DNA of 64,000 bases from Winogradskyella marincola (GTDB taxonomy: Bacteria > Bacteroidota > Bacteroidia > Flavobacteriales > Flavobacteriaceae), in the NCBI RefSeq assembly GCF_029624125.1, contig NZ_JARSBN010000001.1, positions 327,901-391,900 of the forward strand. The letters are read 5' to 3'. The position numbers and the translations under genes are program-made. Under the pieces are notes generated by a model that worked only from the letters and a program-made list of their open reading frames with translations, was not told where the DNA came from and made no database searches. Positions within the stretch are counted from its first letter, which is position 1; the number at the start of each line of letters is the position of its first letter. Below, in pieces: positions 36,371 through 44,678 of this stretch.

Positions 36371-36756
36371 TGCAGTTACAGTCCGTTCATCATATTGCCA
36401 TTATCTGTTCAAATTATGAAGCGTCAAAAGCTTTTTATACAGAAGTATTAGGTTTCTCTATTAAACATGAAGTCTATCGCGAAGACCGAGATTCTTACAA
36501 GTTAGATTTAGCATTAAACAATCAATATGTAATAGAGTTGTTTTCGTTTCCTAATCCGCCAAAACGCGTATCACAACCAGAAGCGGCAGGATTACGTCAT
36601 ATTGCTTTTGGTGTAAAAAACTTAGAGGAAAGTTTACAATACTTAGACTCAAAGAACATCACGCATGAAGGTATTAGAATAGATCCGTTTACCAACAAGA
36701 AGTTTACGTTCTTTAATGATCCTGACAACTTACCTATTGAATTATATGAACTGTAA
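36370..36756 (+). CDS. VOC superfamily glyoxalase-like protein
   Basis: A 128-residue vicinal-oxygen-chelate protein: VHHIAIICSNYEASKAFYTEVLGFSIKHEVYRED, LRHIAFGVKNLEESLQYL, and PDNLPIELYEL. The metal ligands His5-6, the Glu in VIELFSF, His in LRHIAFG and Glu in IELYEL fit a glyoxalase-I-type metal site of the SMU1112c/YaeR group. A function in dicarbonyl detoxification or in ring cleavage is possible. It is the last gene of the operon; a weak terminator follows. Confidence 0.87.
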   Translation: MQLQSVHHIAIICSNYEASKAFYTEVLGFSIKHEVYREDRDSYKLDLALNNQYVIELFSFPNPPKRVSQPEAAGLRHIAFGVKNLEESLQYLDSKNITHEGIRIDPFTNKKFTFFNDPDNLPIELYEL

Positions 36757-36763
36757 AAAATCT

Positions 36764-36783
36764 AATAGTCACCTATTTTTTTT
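36764..36783 (+). terminator. Weak terminator after VOC gene
   Basis: AATAG / CTATT (36764-36768 and 36773-36777) with a 4-base loop is followed by a run of eight T to 36783. The stem is short and AT-rich, so termination would be modest; it separates the operon from the convergent ABC/M1 gene. Confidence 0.45.
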
Positions 36784-36807
36784 AACTAATCGTTTCTAAT
36801 TTTTGGT

Positions 36808-39800
36808 TTACTTCATAAACAATTGATCAACTTCAGACCTCAACGCATCATTTGGTAACACTTTGTAAAATTCCTCAAGTAAGTCTAAAGACGTTGGTTT
36901 TTTTGGATATTTATTATTAGCCAAAAAGCTTCTTAGCGCTTGATTTACTTTGTCTTCACCAATTAATTCAGATAATTCTACCATTGCAATAGCGCCTTTT
37001 GAGTAAGCTATATGTGTTGCTCCATAAGGCACTTTGTATAAAGGCAGATCTCCATAAAGACCTTTTTCGTTATCATAAATTTGTTGATGAATTTGAACAC
37101 GTTCCATCATACGCTCTTTTCCATACAGTTTTTTGTAAATCATCATTTCAGTATACATGGCTAAAGATTCTGTAAGCATAGACGCTCCTTCCCTTTCATC
37201 TGGATTTATTTGGCTATTTCCCCACCAAATATGAGCCAACTCATGACCTGCCAATTCATTGATAACATCTTTGCTTGGATCACTTTCGATATTAGCGTGA
37301 AAAATCATGTTTTCGGTCATAAAAATAGTGGCTGGATATGCTGTAGCTGCGAATCCGCTTGTAAAAGAAGACACCTCAACAAAGCTTATTTTTTCAAATG
37401 GGTACCCATTAAAATTATCGATGCAGTAATCTAAACTTAAAACCGCATTTTTCAGTAGTCGGTCTACATTTTCAAAATGCATATCATGATAAAGCACTTC
37501 AATCTCAATATTGCGATGGGTTATAGACTGTTTTTGGTACTTAGCAGATGCTACTGCAAATCGAAATGGAATACTATCGGCTTTATATTGTGTAAATGCT
37601 CTATCGTTTTCAAACCACGTTTTAACTACATCACCAATTCCCATAGGTGTTTGATTGTTTTCTGTGGACACTATCATATCTAAATTGATAAAGTCATTTT
37701 CAAAAACTTCTGGTGCTTCAAGCCTCTTTAAAGGTGTTGGATTTCCAAGTTCGTAGGCTTCTCGTTTTTGCTCATCTTCTATCTCATTATCTGATTGGTA
37801 TCCTAATGATGGATAATAATTGCTAATCCTCATAAATGAGCCATTAGTAACGATAGCATTAAACGATTGATGTCCATTGACAGCATACCATTTGTATGAT
37901 AAACTAAACTCTAGAGTCGCTGTATCACTTGGCAATAAAGGTTTATTAAGTTCAATCTCTGACACATGCTTATCGATTGAAATCTCTTCATTCTGTATTT
38001 GAAGTGTTGCGTCCTCTAATTTTAAATCAGAATGAAAATTGAATAGAATCTTATGTATAGGTTCATCTGATAGATTCTGAAGTCTATACTTGCCTTGAAT
38101 CTCATAAGCATTTTCAGAAGGATACAAATCTATTTTTGTATCTACATCTGTAATTGTAGGCTGAGATATGTCTTGATAATGACGGTAATTCTTTTCATAA
38201 TTAACAGCTTCAACAAGTTGGGCTTCTTCATTTTTTGGTGTATAACCTTTCATAAAATTGAAACTTGTAAAAACGCTCAATCCCAAGAAAATAACGACAA
38301 TAAATGATTTGATTTTAGTCCATTGTTTTGATTTCATATACGAATTAAAAATCCACAGTAACCCTAAAAAACAAATTCCAAAAAGCAATCTATTTGAAAA
38401 AGCTGACAGGTAAGCACCATAGCCATTTAAGTCACTAAACACGCCATTAAATCCTGAAAAAACATGTAATAATGGATAAGGCAACAACATCTTTATTAAT
38501 GGTGTTGTAAACACTACAACTGCTAAGATTGAAACACCTAAGGCTACATATTTGCTATTAATGATACTATTGATGAGTAGTAGTAATGTACCAAAAAGGA
38601 AAAGCGGAATAGTATTGAATATGATAACTCCCAAATAAGCCAACCAATCCATTTGGGTATATCCATAACCGACTTGAAACACTAGTGCTAGTACTATGAG
38701 CAATGTAGTTAAGAATACTAACAATACAGCCAATGACATTAAGTGGCCTTTCAGTTTGGCTTTTGAAAAAAATGCACTGTCTTCTATTAAGTAAAAATTG
38801 GCAGAACTACTACGCCAATACATGTCATTAATAAAATACACTAAAACGAATGCACCCAACAAGTGAAAACTTTGAGAAATAGAAGTCGCCAAAAGTCCAG
38901 AACTGGCATAATAATTTGGCAAACGTATGCCTTTATCTATATCTGAATACATTTCCATACCAACAAAGAATACCAATAACATGGAAACAGCAACTATAGT
39001 TACGCTTTTAAACAGGTAAATTAAATCAACCTTTGCAAAGGAAACAATTGAGCTTAACTCTGACTTAAAACCAAAATTAAGAGCAGGTGTTTTTACGTTT
39101 GTTAATCTTACAATTGCTGCTTTAAGGTTAAGTTTTTTGCGCTTCAATTCCTTTCTACTTGTCGCTTTATTGAACGCATAAAAGCGATAAGAAATCACCA
39201 AAAACAGCATTGACAATACCAGATAAACGATACGGTTAATGGTCAAAAAGCCTTTTAGTGGCACGATGAACTGATTTTTTTCAGAAACACTTAAGTCTCT
39301 AGCCTCAAAGAAATAGGCAGATGTCCCAAAAGGATCTAACAATGATGATAGTTGCTGTACTTCAATAGATTGCGGAATGCTTCCTGCCATAAATGGCGAA
39401 TTAGAAAACACCAATAACACCATATAAAGCACATACAGAAGTAATCCTCCAATGACCACTAATAACTTCTTACGTGTGGTGTAAGCAATCATGAATAAGA
39501 CACTACAAACGAAAAAGCAGTTTAAAACTCCGAAAATCAAAAAGGGATAGAGATACGACCAAAGACTAAATCCCAACTGCATTTCGCTTCCTGTTCGTAT
39601 GTTTTGACCAATAACGAAACCTATAATTAAGATTGAAAAACTTAAGAAAGTTTTTATCGTAAATCCTGAAAACTTCCCTATTAAATAGGTTTTAAGGGAA
39701 ACAGGATATGAAAATAACATGATATCAAATTTTGTATCCCATTCCTTAAACAGAATCTCTAAGGCAAATAAAATAGCCAAAAATATCATGGACAGACTCA

Positions 39801-39975
39801 ACAAAGCCATCATAAATCCAATGGTGTATGGCGAATTAAGATAAATGCCTTCACCAGCAGTTAGGTTAAATTTATAGCCACAAAACCATCCTATAACCAG
39901 CAATATGACACTTGCTAATCCTAAAACATAACGATTTGCGCTATGCTTTAATTGAAATTGAAGTATAGCATTCAT
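36808..39975 (-). CDS. ABC transporter permease fused to M1-family peptidase
   Basis: A 1055-residue membrane protein. The first about 570 residues hold two sets of six transmembrane helices (ABC2-type permease, including IFLAILFALEILFKEWDTKFD, a family loop). The C-terminal 450 residues form an M1 aminopeptidase-like domain on the outer face: an N-terminal beta sandwich (YPSENAYEIQGKYRLQNL), then the zinc motif NELAGHELAHIWWGNSQI with downstream Glu in MLTESLAMYTE, about 20 residues further. The HELAH and Glu ligands are intact. The next gene upstream encodes its ATPase. Such fusions are recurrent in Bacteroidota; the transported substrate is not known. Confidence 0.88.
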   Translation of the reverse strand: MNAILQFQLKHSANRYVLGLASVILLVIGWFCGYKFNLTAGEGIYLNSPYTIGFMMALLSLSMIFLAILFALEILFKEWDTKFDIMLFSYPVSLKTYLIGKFSGFTIKTFLSFSILIIGFVIGQNIRTGSEMQLGFSLWSYLYPFLIFGVLNCFFVCSVLFMIAYTTRKKLLVVIGGLLLYVLYMVLLVFSNSPFMAGSIPQSIEVQQLSSLLDPFGTSAYFFEARDLSVSEKNQFIVPLKGFLTINRIVYLVLSMLFLVISYRFYAFNKATSRKELKRKKLNLKAAIVRLTNVKTPALNFGFKSELSSIVSFAKVDLIYLFKSVTIVAVSMLLVFFVGMEMYSDIDKGIRLPNYYASSGLLATSISQSFHLLGAFVLVYFINDMYWRSSSANFYLIEDSAFFSKAKLKGHLMSLAVLLVFLTTLLIVLALVFQVGYGYTQMDWLAYLGVIIFNTIPLFLFGTLLLLINSIINSKYVALGVSILAVVVFTTPLIKMLLPYPLLHVFSGFNGVFSDLNGYGAYLSAFSNRLLFGICFLGLLWIFNSYMKSKQWTKIKSFIVVIFLGLSVFTSFNFMKGYTPKNEEAQLVEAVNYEKNYRHYQDISQPTITDVDTKIDLYPSENAYEIQGKYRLQNLSDEPIHKILFNFHSDLKLEDATLQIQNEEISIDKHVSEIELNKPLLPSDTATLEFSLSYKWYAVNGHQSFNAIVTNGSFMRISNYYPSLGYQSDNEIEDEQKREAYELGNPTPLKRLEAPEVFENDFINLDMIVSTENNQTPMGIGDVVKTWFENDRAFTQYKADSIPFRFAVASAKYQKQSITHRNIEIEVLYHDMHFENVDRLLKNAVLSLDYCIDNFNGYPFEKISFVEVSSFTSGFAATAYPATIFMTENMIFHANIESDPSKDVINELAGHELAHIWWGNSQINPDEREGASMLTESLAMYTEMMIYKKLYGKERMMERVQIHQQIYDNEKGLYGDLPLYKVPYGATHIAYSKGAIAMVELSELIGEDKVNQALRSFLANNKYPKKPTSLDLLEEFYKVLPNDALRSEVDQLFMK

Positions 39976-39977
39976 AA

Positions 39978-40850
39978 TTAACTGTTTTGAGAAAGCACAT
40001 TAAAGTAAACATGCTCTAATATTGGATCAACTGGTGAAAATCCTTCAGGTTGTGAAGTTGCAACTACTGTAATTTGAAGTTGACGTTCTATAAGTTGTTG
40101 ACTGATAACGTTGAGATCTGATTGGTACATTTCCAACTCATCATTAGCAATACTTTTTGACCAGATTTTACCTTCTAATTCTGAGATTAATTCTTTAGGC
40201 TTTCCTGTTTTAAGAATTCGACCTCTATTCATGACAGTCATTTCAGAACACAAGTTTTTCACATCTTCAACCAAGTGAGTAGATAAAATCACGACAACCT
40301 CACTACTAATGTCACTTAGAAGCGTATTGAAACGATTACGTTCTTCTGGATCCAGTCCTGCTGTTGGCTCATCTACAATGATGATTTTTGGGTCACCAAG
40401 TAAAGCTTGAGCAACACCAAAACGCTGTTTCATACCACCAGAAAACGTGTGTACCTCTTTATCTCTAAAGTTCCAAAGGTTCACTTTTTCTAACAAATAT
40501 TGAATCTGTTTTTGACGTTCTGCTTTGTTATTAATACCTTTTAAAATAGCTATATGATTTAATAAATCGTACGCATTCACTTTAGGGTAAACTCCAAAAT
40601 CCTGTGGTAGAAAGCCTAGATTTTTTTTAATATAATCTGCATCTTCCACTACGTTTACATCATTAAACGTTATCGAACCTGAGGTTGGTTTTTGTAAGCC
40701 TACGATTGTTTTCATTAAAGACGATTTTCCAGCACCATTAGGGCCTAACAAACCAAACATCCCATTCCTTATTTCTAGAGAAATTCCATTAATGGCATTG
40801 TAGCCATTTTTATAAGTTAGATTTAGGTTGTCGACTTTTAAGGTATTCAT
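39978..40850 (-). CDS. ABC transporter ATP-binding protein
   Basis: A 290-residue ATPase with Walker A GPNGAGKSS, Q-loop LPQDFGVYP, signature HTFSGGMKQRFGVAQAL, Walker B KIIIVDEPTAGLDPEE and His-switch STHLVED. A C-terminal 80-residue extension (LEGKIWSKSIANDELEMY ... VEHVYFNVLSQNS) is as in antibiotic-type exporters. It precedes the permease/M1 gene with a two-base gap, so they form one exporter. Its start overlaps the end of the DUF4386 gene by 4 bases (ATGA). Confidence 0.95.
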   Translation of the reverse strand: MNTLKVDNLNLTYKNGYNAINGISLEIRNGMFGLLGPNGAGKSSLMKTIVGLQKPTSGSITFNDVNVVEDADYIKKNLGFLPQDFGVYPKVNAYDLLNHIAILKGINNKAERQKQIQYLLEKVNLWNFRDKEVHTFSGGMKQRFGVAQALLGDPKIIIVDEPTAGLDPEERNRFNTLLSDISSEVVVILSTHLVEDVKNLCSEMTVMNRGRILKTGKPKELISELEGKIWSKSIANDELEMYQSDLNVISQQLIERQLQITVVATSQPEGFSPVDPILEHVYFNVLSQNS

Positions 40851-41572
40851 AATGCTAATTCTTTTAAATTCTTGTAGGAAGATGTTGTTCCCTTTGTAAT
40901 CATATAAAATGTTAATCCTACCTCACCAAGAGCAGCTGCAACTCCTACTATTAATGCGGTATAACCTTCATAACCTGGAACATTAAAATTTCCAAAAGTT
41001 TCAATAAGATAACCTGCTGAAGCACCTAACAACAAACCACCAAATACTTTTGGAAACACGTTGGATTTGTATATAAGCATAGCCAGTAATAAGCAATGAA
41101 TACCAAAAAATCCACCAGCAATTAAATATCCGTAATGATGCGCTTCCATCAACAGACTGCTCATTTCCTGAGCTTGTGCTTCACTGAATGCGCCTGACAT
41201 ACCGCTTGTTTCAAGCACCTTCAAAGCCATGTAGTGATTCAATAAATTTAAACTTCCTATAGCTGGATGTGCGATAAGTCTAAAGGCTGAAGACACCATT
41301 GCTAAAGTTTTATTGAAAGGTTTAAATATCTTATACAGCATCATAGCTATTACTGCATCTAAAAGGAATGCTATTAAATCTGTAGTTAAACCTAATTGAA
41401 ACAAACCTTTATTTTGAAGTATATTATTTGCTGTTTCTACAGCATTTTCTGGAACAATAAGAGTTCCTCTAACATACCCTTGACTAAAACCAGCACAAAT
41501 TATAACCAACAAGTAAAGTAATCCTGTGAGTCTAATCTGATTTATACTCGCTAACGCTTTTACACTTTTCAT
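40847..41572 (-). CDS. DUF4386 membrane protein
   Basis: A 241-residue protein with about six transmembrane helices; LTGLLYLLVIICAGFSQGYVRGTLIVPENAVETANNIL is the DUF4386 N-terminus, and AFRLIAHPAIGSLNLLNHYMAL and LFGIHCLLL-like segments follow. Function unknown; the family is often beside ABC exporters in Bacteroidota. I use ATG 41572 (MKSVKALASINQ). It is translationally coupled to the ATPase by a 4-base overlap, which implies a role with the exporter. Confidence 0.83.
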   Translation of the reverse strand: MKSVKALASINQIRLTGLLYLLVIICAGFSQGYVRGTLIVPENAVETANNILQNKGLFQLGLTTDLIAFLLDAVIAMMLYKIFKPFNKTLAMVSSAFRLIAHPAIGSLNLLNHYMALKVLETSGMSGAFSEAQAQEMSSLLMEAHHYGYLIAGGFFGIHCLLLAMLIYKSNVFPKVFGGLLLGASAGYLIETFGNFNVPGYEGYTALIVGVAAALGEVGLTFYMITKGTTSSYKNLKELAL

Positions 41573-41611
41573 AATTTCGACGTTTTGATTTATAAGCAAA
41601 ATTCAGAAATA

Positions 41612-41640
41612 GGCACTTGTTTTTATTGACTGTTAGTGCC
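41612..41640. promoter_or_regulatory. Inverted repeat GGCACT ... AGTGCC upstream of DUF4386
   Basis: GGCACT at 41612-41617 and AGTGCC at 41635-41640 are perfect inverted copies 17 bases apart, 40-68 bases upstream of the DUF4386 ATG. This may be an operator of the exporter operon; the regulator is not apparent. Confidence 0.35.
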
Positions 41641-41694
41641 AAAGATTTGATAATTTGGGACACCGCACTTGTATACGTTTATGTCACGCAGTAA

Positions 41695-42813
41695 TTAGTT
41701 CAACTCTTTCAATAATTTCTCTGATTCTTCTTTCATCAAATCTTTAGAAATCAAATCGTTTGCAATGTGTCTTGCTTTATCTTTCTCGCCTAACGACACA
41801 TAGGTTTTGGCTAATAAATACTGTAGATTTTCATTAAAAAAGTGAGGTGAAGTCAATTCTACTAATGCAATACCTTTCTTCAATTCCTCATTATTTTCAG
41901 TCGAAGCTAAAATCTTGTAATAACCATACGCAGCCACCAATGGTAAATCGTAATTAGCATTGTTCTTAGCGAGTTCTTTTTCAGCCCAAGCTATAGTTTT
42001 GGTATTATCCAACACGTCCTGAATTAAATAGGCACTTCTTTCATCATTATAAAATTCCCTTTTTACAGGCGTAAGTCCTAAAGATTCCACAACAGCTTCT
42101 GCTGATTTTGTTGTTGAAAAAGGATTTTGACCAGTTACAAATTTTCCTGAAACAACTACTTTTGAAAGCATAAAATCGGTTTGTTTAAAAATAGCTCCTC
42201 TTGATTCTAATTTGGTTTCTAAACTAAATGGAAACTCCTTTACCCATTTTTTCCCAAAAAGTTCTTCTTCTACGTTACAAAAACTAGTTAATTCCACACC
42301 ATTTATAATGTAATCTTTATCATCAACCACATTTACAAAAGCTGCTGGTCCGTGACACACAGATGAAATAACAGTATGTTCTCTTTTGTATAAACTCAAT
42401 ATAATTTCCTGAAGAGAAGGATCGAAAGGCAAATCAAACATGGCACCTTTACCTCCAACAATATAAATAGCATTGTAGTCATTGGCATTTATGTTTGCCG
42501 TAGCTATGGTGTTGTCTAATAAGCTTAAAGCCTGTTTGTCTTCCAATAGTGTTTTGTTGTATAACTTTTCACTGTTATACTTATCTGGCTCTGCTTTGCC
42601 GCCTTTTGGGCTAGCAACATCAATAGATAAATTATTGTTTTTAAAAATTAAATACGCTTGAGAGAATTCATCAAACTCATAACCTGGTCTTACAGATCCC
42701 ATATCTTTTCCATAACTGCTTACCACCATCAAAACCTTTTTCTTGGTATTTTTTGTTTGAGAAAGTAGGATGATTGGTAAAAAAAGGACGATACATAAAA
42801 TAGTTTTTTTCAT
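41695..42813 (-). CDS. DJ-1/PfpI protein with C-terminal helical repeat tail
   Basis: A 372-residue exported protein: signal peptide (LCIVLFLPIILLSQ), a DJ-1/PfpI domain (about 25-235; DYNAIYIVGGKGAMFDLPFD and VISSVCHGPAAFVNV with the nucleophile Cys), and a C-terminal 130-residue helical region that looks like TPR repeats (WAEKELAKNNANYDLPLVAAYGYYKIL, FNENLQYLLAKTYVSLGEKDKARHIAND). The DJ-1 part is clearly similar to the gene at 32443. The helical tail is an unusual addition. It lies between the AraC regulator and the exporter operon, with Crp-like and other palindromes upstream. Confidence 0.85.
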   Translation of the reverse strand: MKKTILCIVLFLPIILLSQTKNTKKKVLMVVSSYGKDMGSVRPGYEFDEFSQAYLIFKNNNLSIDVASPKGGKAEPDKYNSEKLYNKTLLEDKQALSLLDNTIATANINANDYNAIYIVGGKGAMFDLPFDPSLQEIILSLYKREHTVISSVCHGPAAFVNVVDDKDYIINGVELTSFCNVEEELFGKKWVKEFPFSLETKLESRGAIFKQTDFMLSKVVVSGKFVTGQNPFSTTKSAEAVVESLGLTPVKREFYNDERSAYLIQDVLDNTKTIAWAEKELAKNNANYDLPLVAAYGYYKILASTENNEELKKGIALVELTSPHFFNENLQYLLAKTYVSLGEKDKARHIANDLISKDLMKEESEKLLKELN

Positions 42814-42886
42814 TTTTTGATTGTTTTGATTGAATAAAGAACACGAATGAAAAGCAAATTTGTTACTTCAAACGTTTTTTGTTCAA

Positions 42887-42935
42887 TGACAAATGTCAAA
42901 CAATCTATGTTTTATGTATTGACTTTTTAAGTCAA
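42887..42935 (-). promoter_or_regulatory. Two palindromes upstream of second DJ-1 gene
   Basis: TGACA-AA-TGTCA (42887-42898) is a perfect Crp/Fnr-type palindrome about 75-85 bases upstream of the start at 42813. TTGACTT-ttt-AAGTCAA (42919-42935) is a second perfect inverted repeat, placed just after the AraC stop; it could be a weak terminator or another operator. Confidence 0.45.
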
Positions 42936-42965
42936 AAAATTGATTATTGAGGACAGTATAATTGG

Positions 42966-43943
42966 CTACAGGTTTTTGCGATATTCATTAGGCGCTTGAC
43001 CTGTCCACCTTTTAAACGCTCTATTAAAAGCGCTTTGTTCAGAAAAGCCTGTTAAGAAGGCTATTTCACCAACCGATTGCGATGAATTGGAAAGTAATTG
43101 AGTAGCGGTTTCGTGTTGATTTTTTTGAATAAGTTCTCTAAAAGACAGATTTCTATCTGCCAATCTTCGCTTTAAGGTTCTTGCACTCATGCCCAAATAG
43201 TCACCAACCTGTGAAATACTTGGTATACCACTAGACATAGACTCTTTTAGTAGCTTGTTGATTTTAGAAGTGAGCACATCTTCTTGTTCGCTTAATTTTG
43301 ATATTTCCTGCTCCATACGTTCCAGCAGAAATTGATGAATAAATTTATCGGCTTTTATTGTAGATACCTCTAATGCTTTAGAGTTAAAAATCAACGTATT
43401 TTTAGTTGCATTAAAGTTTACAGGGCAGTCAAAATATTCAGAAAAATAATCACTACTAGAAAATGAATGCTTAAAATTAACTTCTATAGGCTTAATGTTT
43501 TTGCCTGTTACTTCATTTAAAATTCCAACCAGCATTACAAAAGAGGCTTCATTGGCTGTTTTTATACCTGTTCTGTAAACCTCTCTGTTTAAAACAAGTT
43601 TAGTTTTATCTTCACATACTTCCAGCTCCATACTGCCATCATCAGTAACCAGAACCATGTAACGTTTTACATTGTTTAACACGTCGATAGCTTTTAAGCA
43701 TGTTTTCCAAGATAAACCTAACGTTCCATAATCTGTAGTATCTAGTTGCTTGCCTTGTCGTAATCCAAAACCTGCTTGTAGCTTATCTGCTGACAGCTCA
43801 TACACTTCTAGCAACAGTTCCATTGGCACACGCTTATTCTCTACTTTATAATCTATATAGTGGTTAAGATGCACTTTAGCTAAACCTTCGGATAAGGCAA
43901 GTTGAATAGCTTTATTATATATTGTTGAAAAAACAACTGCCAT
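42966..43943 (-). CDS. AraC family transcriptional regulator
   Basis: A 325-residue regulator. The N-terminal about 200 residues match the arabinose-binding-like domain of the OruR/ArgR-type group (YGTLGLSWKTCLKAIDVLNNVKRYMVLV, VNFKHSFSSSDYFSEYFDCPVNF). The C-terminal double HTH reads SISQVGDYLGMSARTLKRRLADRNLSFRELIQ and SVGEIAFLTGFSEQSAFNRAFKRWTGQAPNEYRK. The effector is unknown. It is the first gene left of the tRNA fragment; its upstream region (43944-44158) shows no recognisable element beyond AT-rich DNA. Confidence 0.92.
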   Translation of the reverse strand: MAVVFSTIYNKAIQLALSEGLAKVHLNHYIDYKVENKRVPMELLLEVYELSADKLQAGFGLRQGKQLDTTDYGTLGLSWKTCLKAIDVLNNVKRYMVLVTDDGSMELEVCEDKTKLVLNREVYRTGIKTANEASFVMLVGILNEVTGKNIKPIEVNFKHSFSSSDYFSEYFDCPVNFNATKNTLIFNSKALEVSTIKADKFIHQFLLERMEQEISKLSEQEDVLTSKINKLLKESMSSGIPSISQVGDYLGMSARTLKRRLADRNLSFRELIQKNQHETATQLLSNSSQSVGEIAFLTGFSEQSAFNRAFKRWTGQAPNEYRKNL

Positions 43944-44158
43944 ATAAGATGCTTAGGTTTTTAATGACTTCAAACTACTTTATTTAAGGACAATGGTAGA
44001 CCTTTTTAAGTGTTTAAATATCAATAATTGAAACCAAAAGATAAACAATTTATTATCAATAATTCTTTTAAGTGGTATTTTGGTTGAATTGCTATTTACG
44101 TAAATTACTTTTCAATGCAGGAATCATAATATTCACTTAAAACAATAAGACAAAAAAA

Positions 44159-44186
44159 AGACCCAAACAGTTTTCTGTTTGAGTCT
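44159..44186 (-). terminator. Terminator of the tRNA-Met fragment
   Basis: On the minus strand the stem AGACTCAAACAG / CTGTTTGGGTCT (12 bp with one G-T pair, loop AAAA) is followed by eight T (complement of 44152-44159). It stands 8 bases after the tRNA 3' end and belongs to the original tRNA gene. Confidence 0.85.
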
Positions 44187-44193
44187 AACTTAG

Positions 44194-44235
44194 TAGCGGG
44201 AACTGGACTCGAACCAGTGACCTTCGGGTTATGAG
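44194..44235 (-). pseudogene. 3' half of initiator tRNA-Met (CAT), attachment-site remnant
   Basis: Read on the minus strand, 44235 to 44194 gives CTCATAA (anticodon loop, CAT), CCCGA (3' anticodon stem; GGG/CCC is the initiator hallmark), AGGTC, T-stem ACTGG with loop TTCGAGT and CCAGT, acceptor strand TCCCGCT and discriminator A. The CCA end is not encoded. The D-arm and 5' acceptor strand are missing; DNA further up (44236 onward) is unrelated. A 3' half with its terminator intact is what remains after an element integrates into a tRNA gene. The intact copy should lie at the other end of the element. Confidence 0.85.
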
Positions 44236-44624
44236 TTTGAAAAAACCTCGAATTTTGCCCCTTATTTTGGCTTTCCGCAATAAAATCGTGTACTGAATTG
44301 TGTACTCTGATTTATACTATATATAATTCAAAAATAATCATTTATCTGAACTAAAATTTGAATAATATTAATTAAAATTTAAAATAAAGAGAAGCATCGC
44401 CCGATTCTCTGACTTTATCTGATTAACTAAAGCCTTCGTGTCATACCCTTAAATATACTCGTTAAATGAATCAATATTTACAAACAATGTAAACGTGTAT
44501 TGATTTTGCTTCTTATTCACTAGTTCACAAACTAGAAAAAGCTTACCCTATTTCAATTTTATATTCATCGGTAATATGAACAAATTTAGATCTAGCTATA
44601 AAAAGTATTGACTTACTTACTTCA
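44236..44624. other. Non-coding left end of the presumed island
   Basis: About 390 bases without a plausible gene. Directly beside the tRNA half lies aaacctcgaattttgcccc, then two direct copies of GTGTACT (44288-44294 and 44300-44306, 12 bp apart) that could be recombinase-binding sites. The remainder is AT-rich. I see no integrase remnant. Confidence 0.5.
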
Positions 44625-44659
44625 CTTTAGAAAAAATTTAGATTGTAATACTAAATTTA
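44625..44659 (+). promoter_or_regulatory. OmpR-type box and promoter of the island regulator gene
   Basis: Half-sites CTTTAGAAAAA (44625-44635) and ATTTAGATTGT (44636-44646) are contiguous 11-bp direct repeats (TTTAGA exactly 11 bp apart). After 5 bases comes TAAATTTA (44652-44659), 7/8 to TAnnTTTG. The same layout occurs at 49088-49122, 49136-49170 and 50148-50182. It suggests autoregulation. Confidence 0.6.
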
Positions 44660-44678
44660 TCCTTTTAAATTTACAACA

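Noticed and set aside
44288..44306. GTGTACT direct repeats as proven recombinase sites
   Set aside because: Only two 7-bp copies; without the integrase or the other end of the element the assignment is speculative, so it is only mentioned within the left-end entry.
44236..44624. Integrase gene or remnant next to the tRNA half
   Set aside because: No frame of useful length or integrase-like residues (Arg-His-Arg-Tyr pattern) is visible on either strand; the integrase is expected at the other end.
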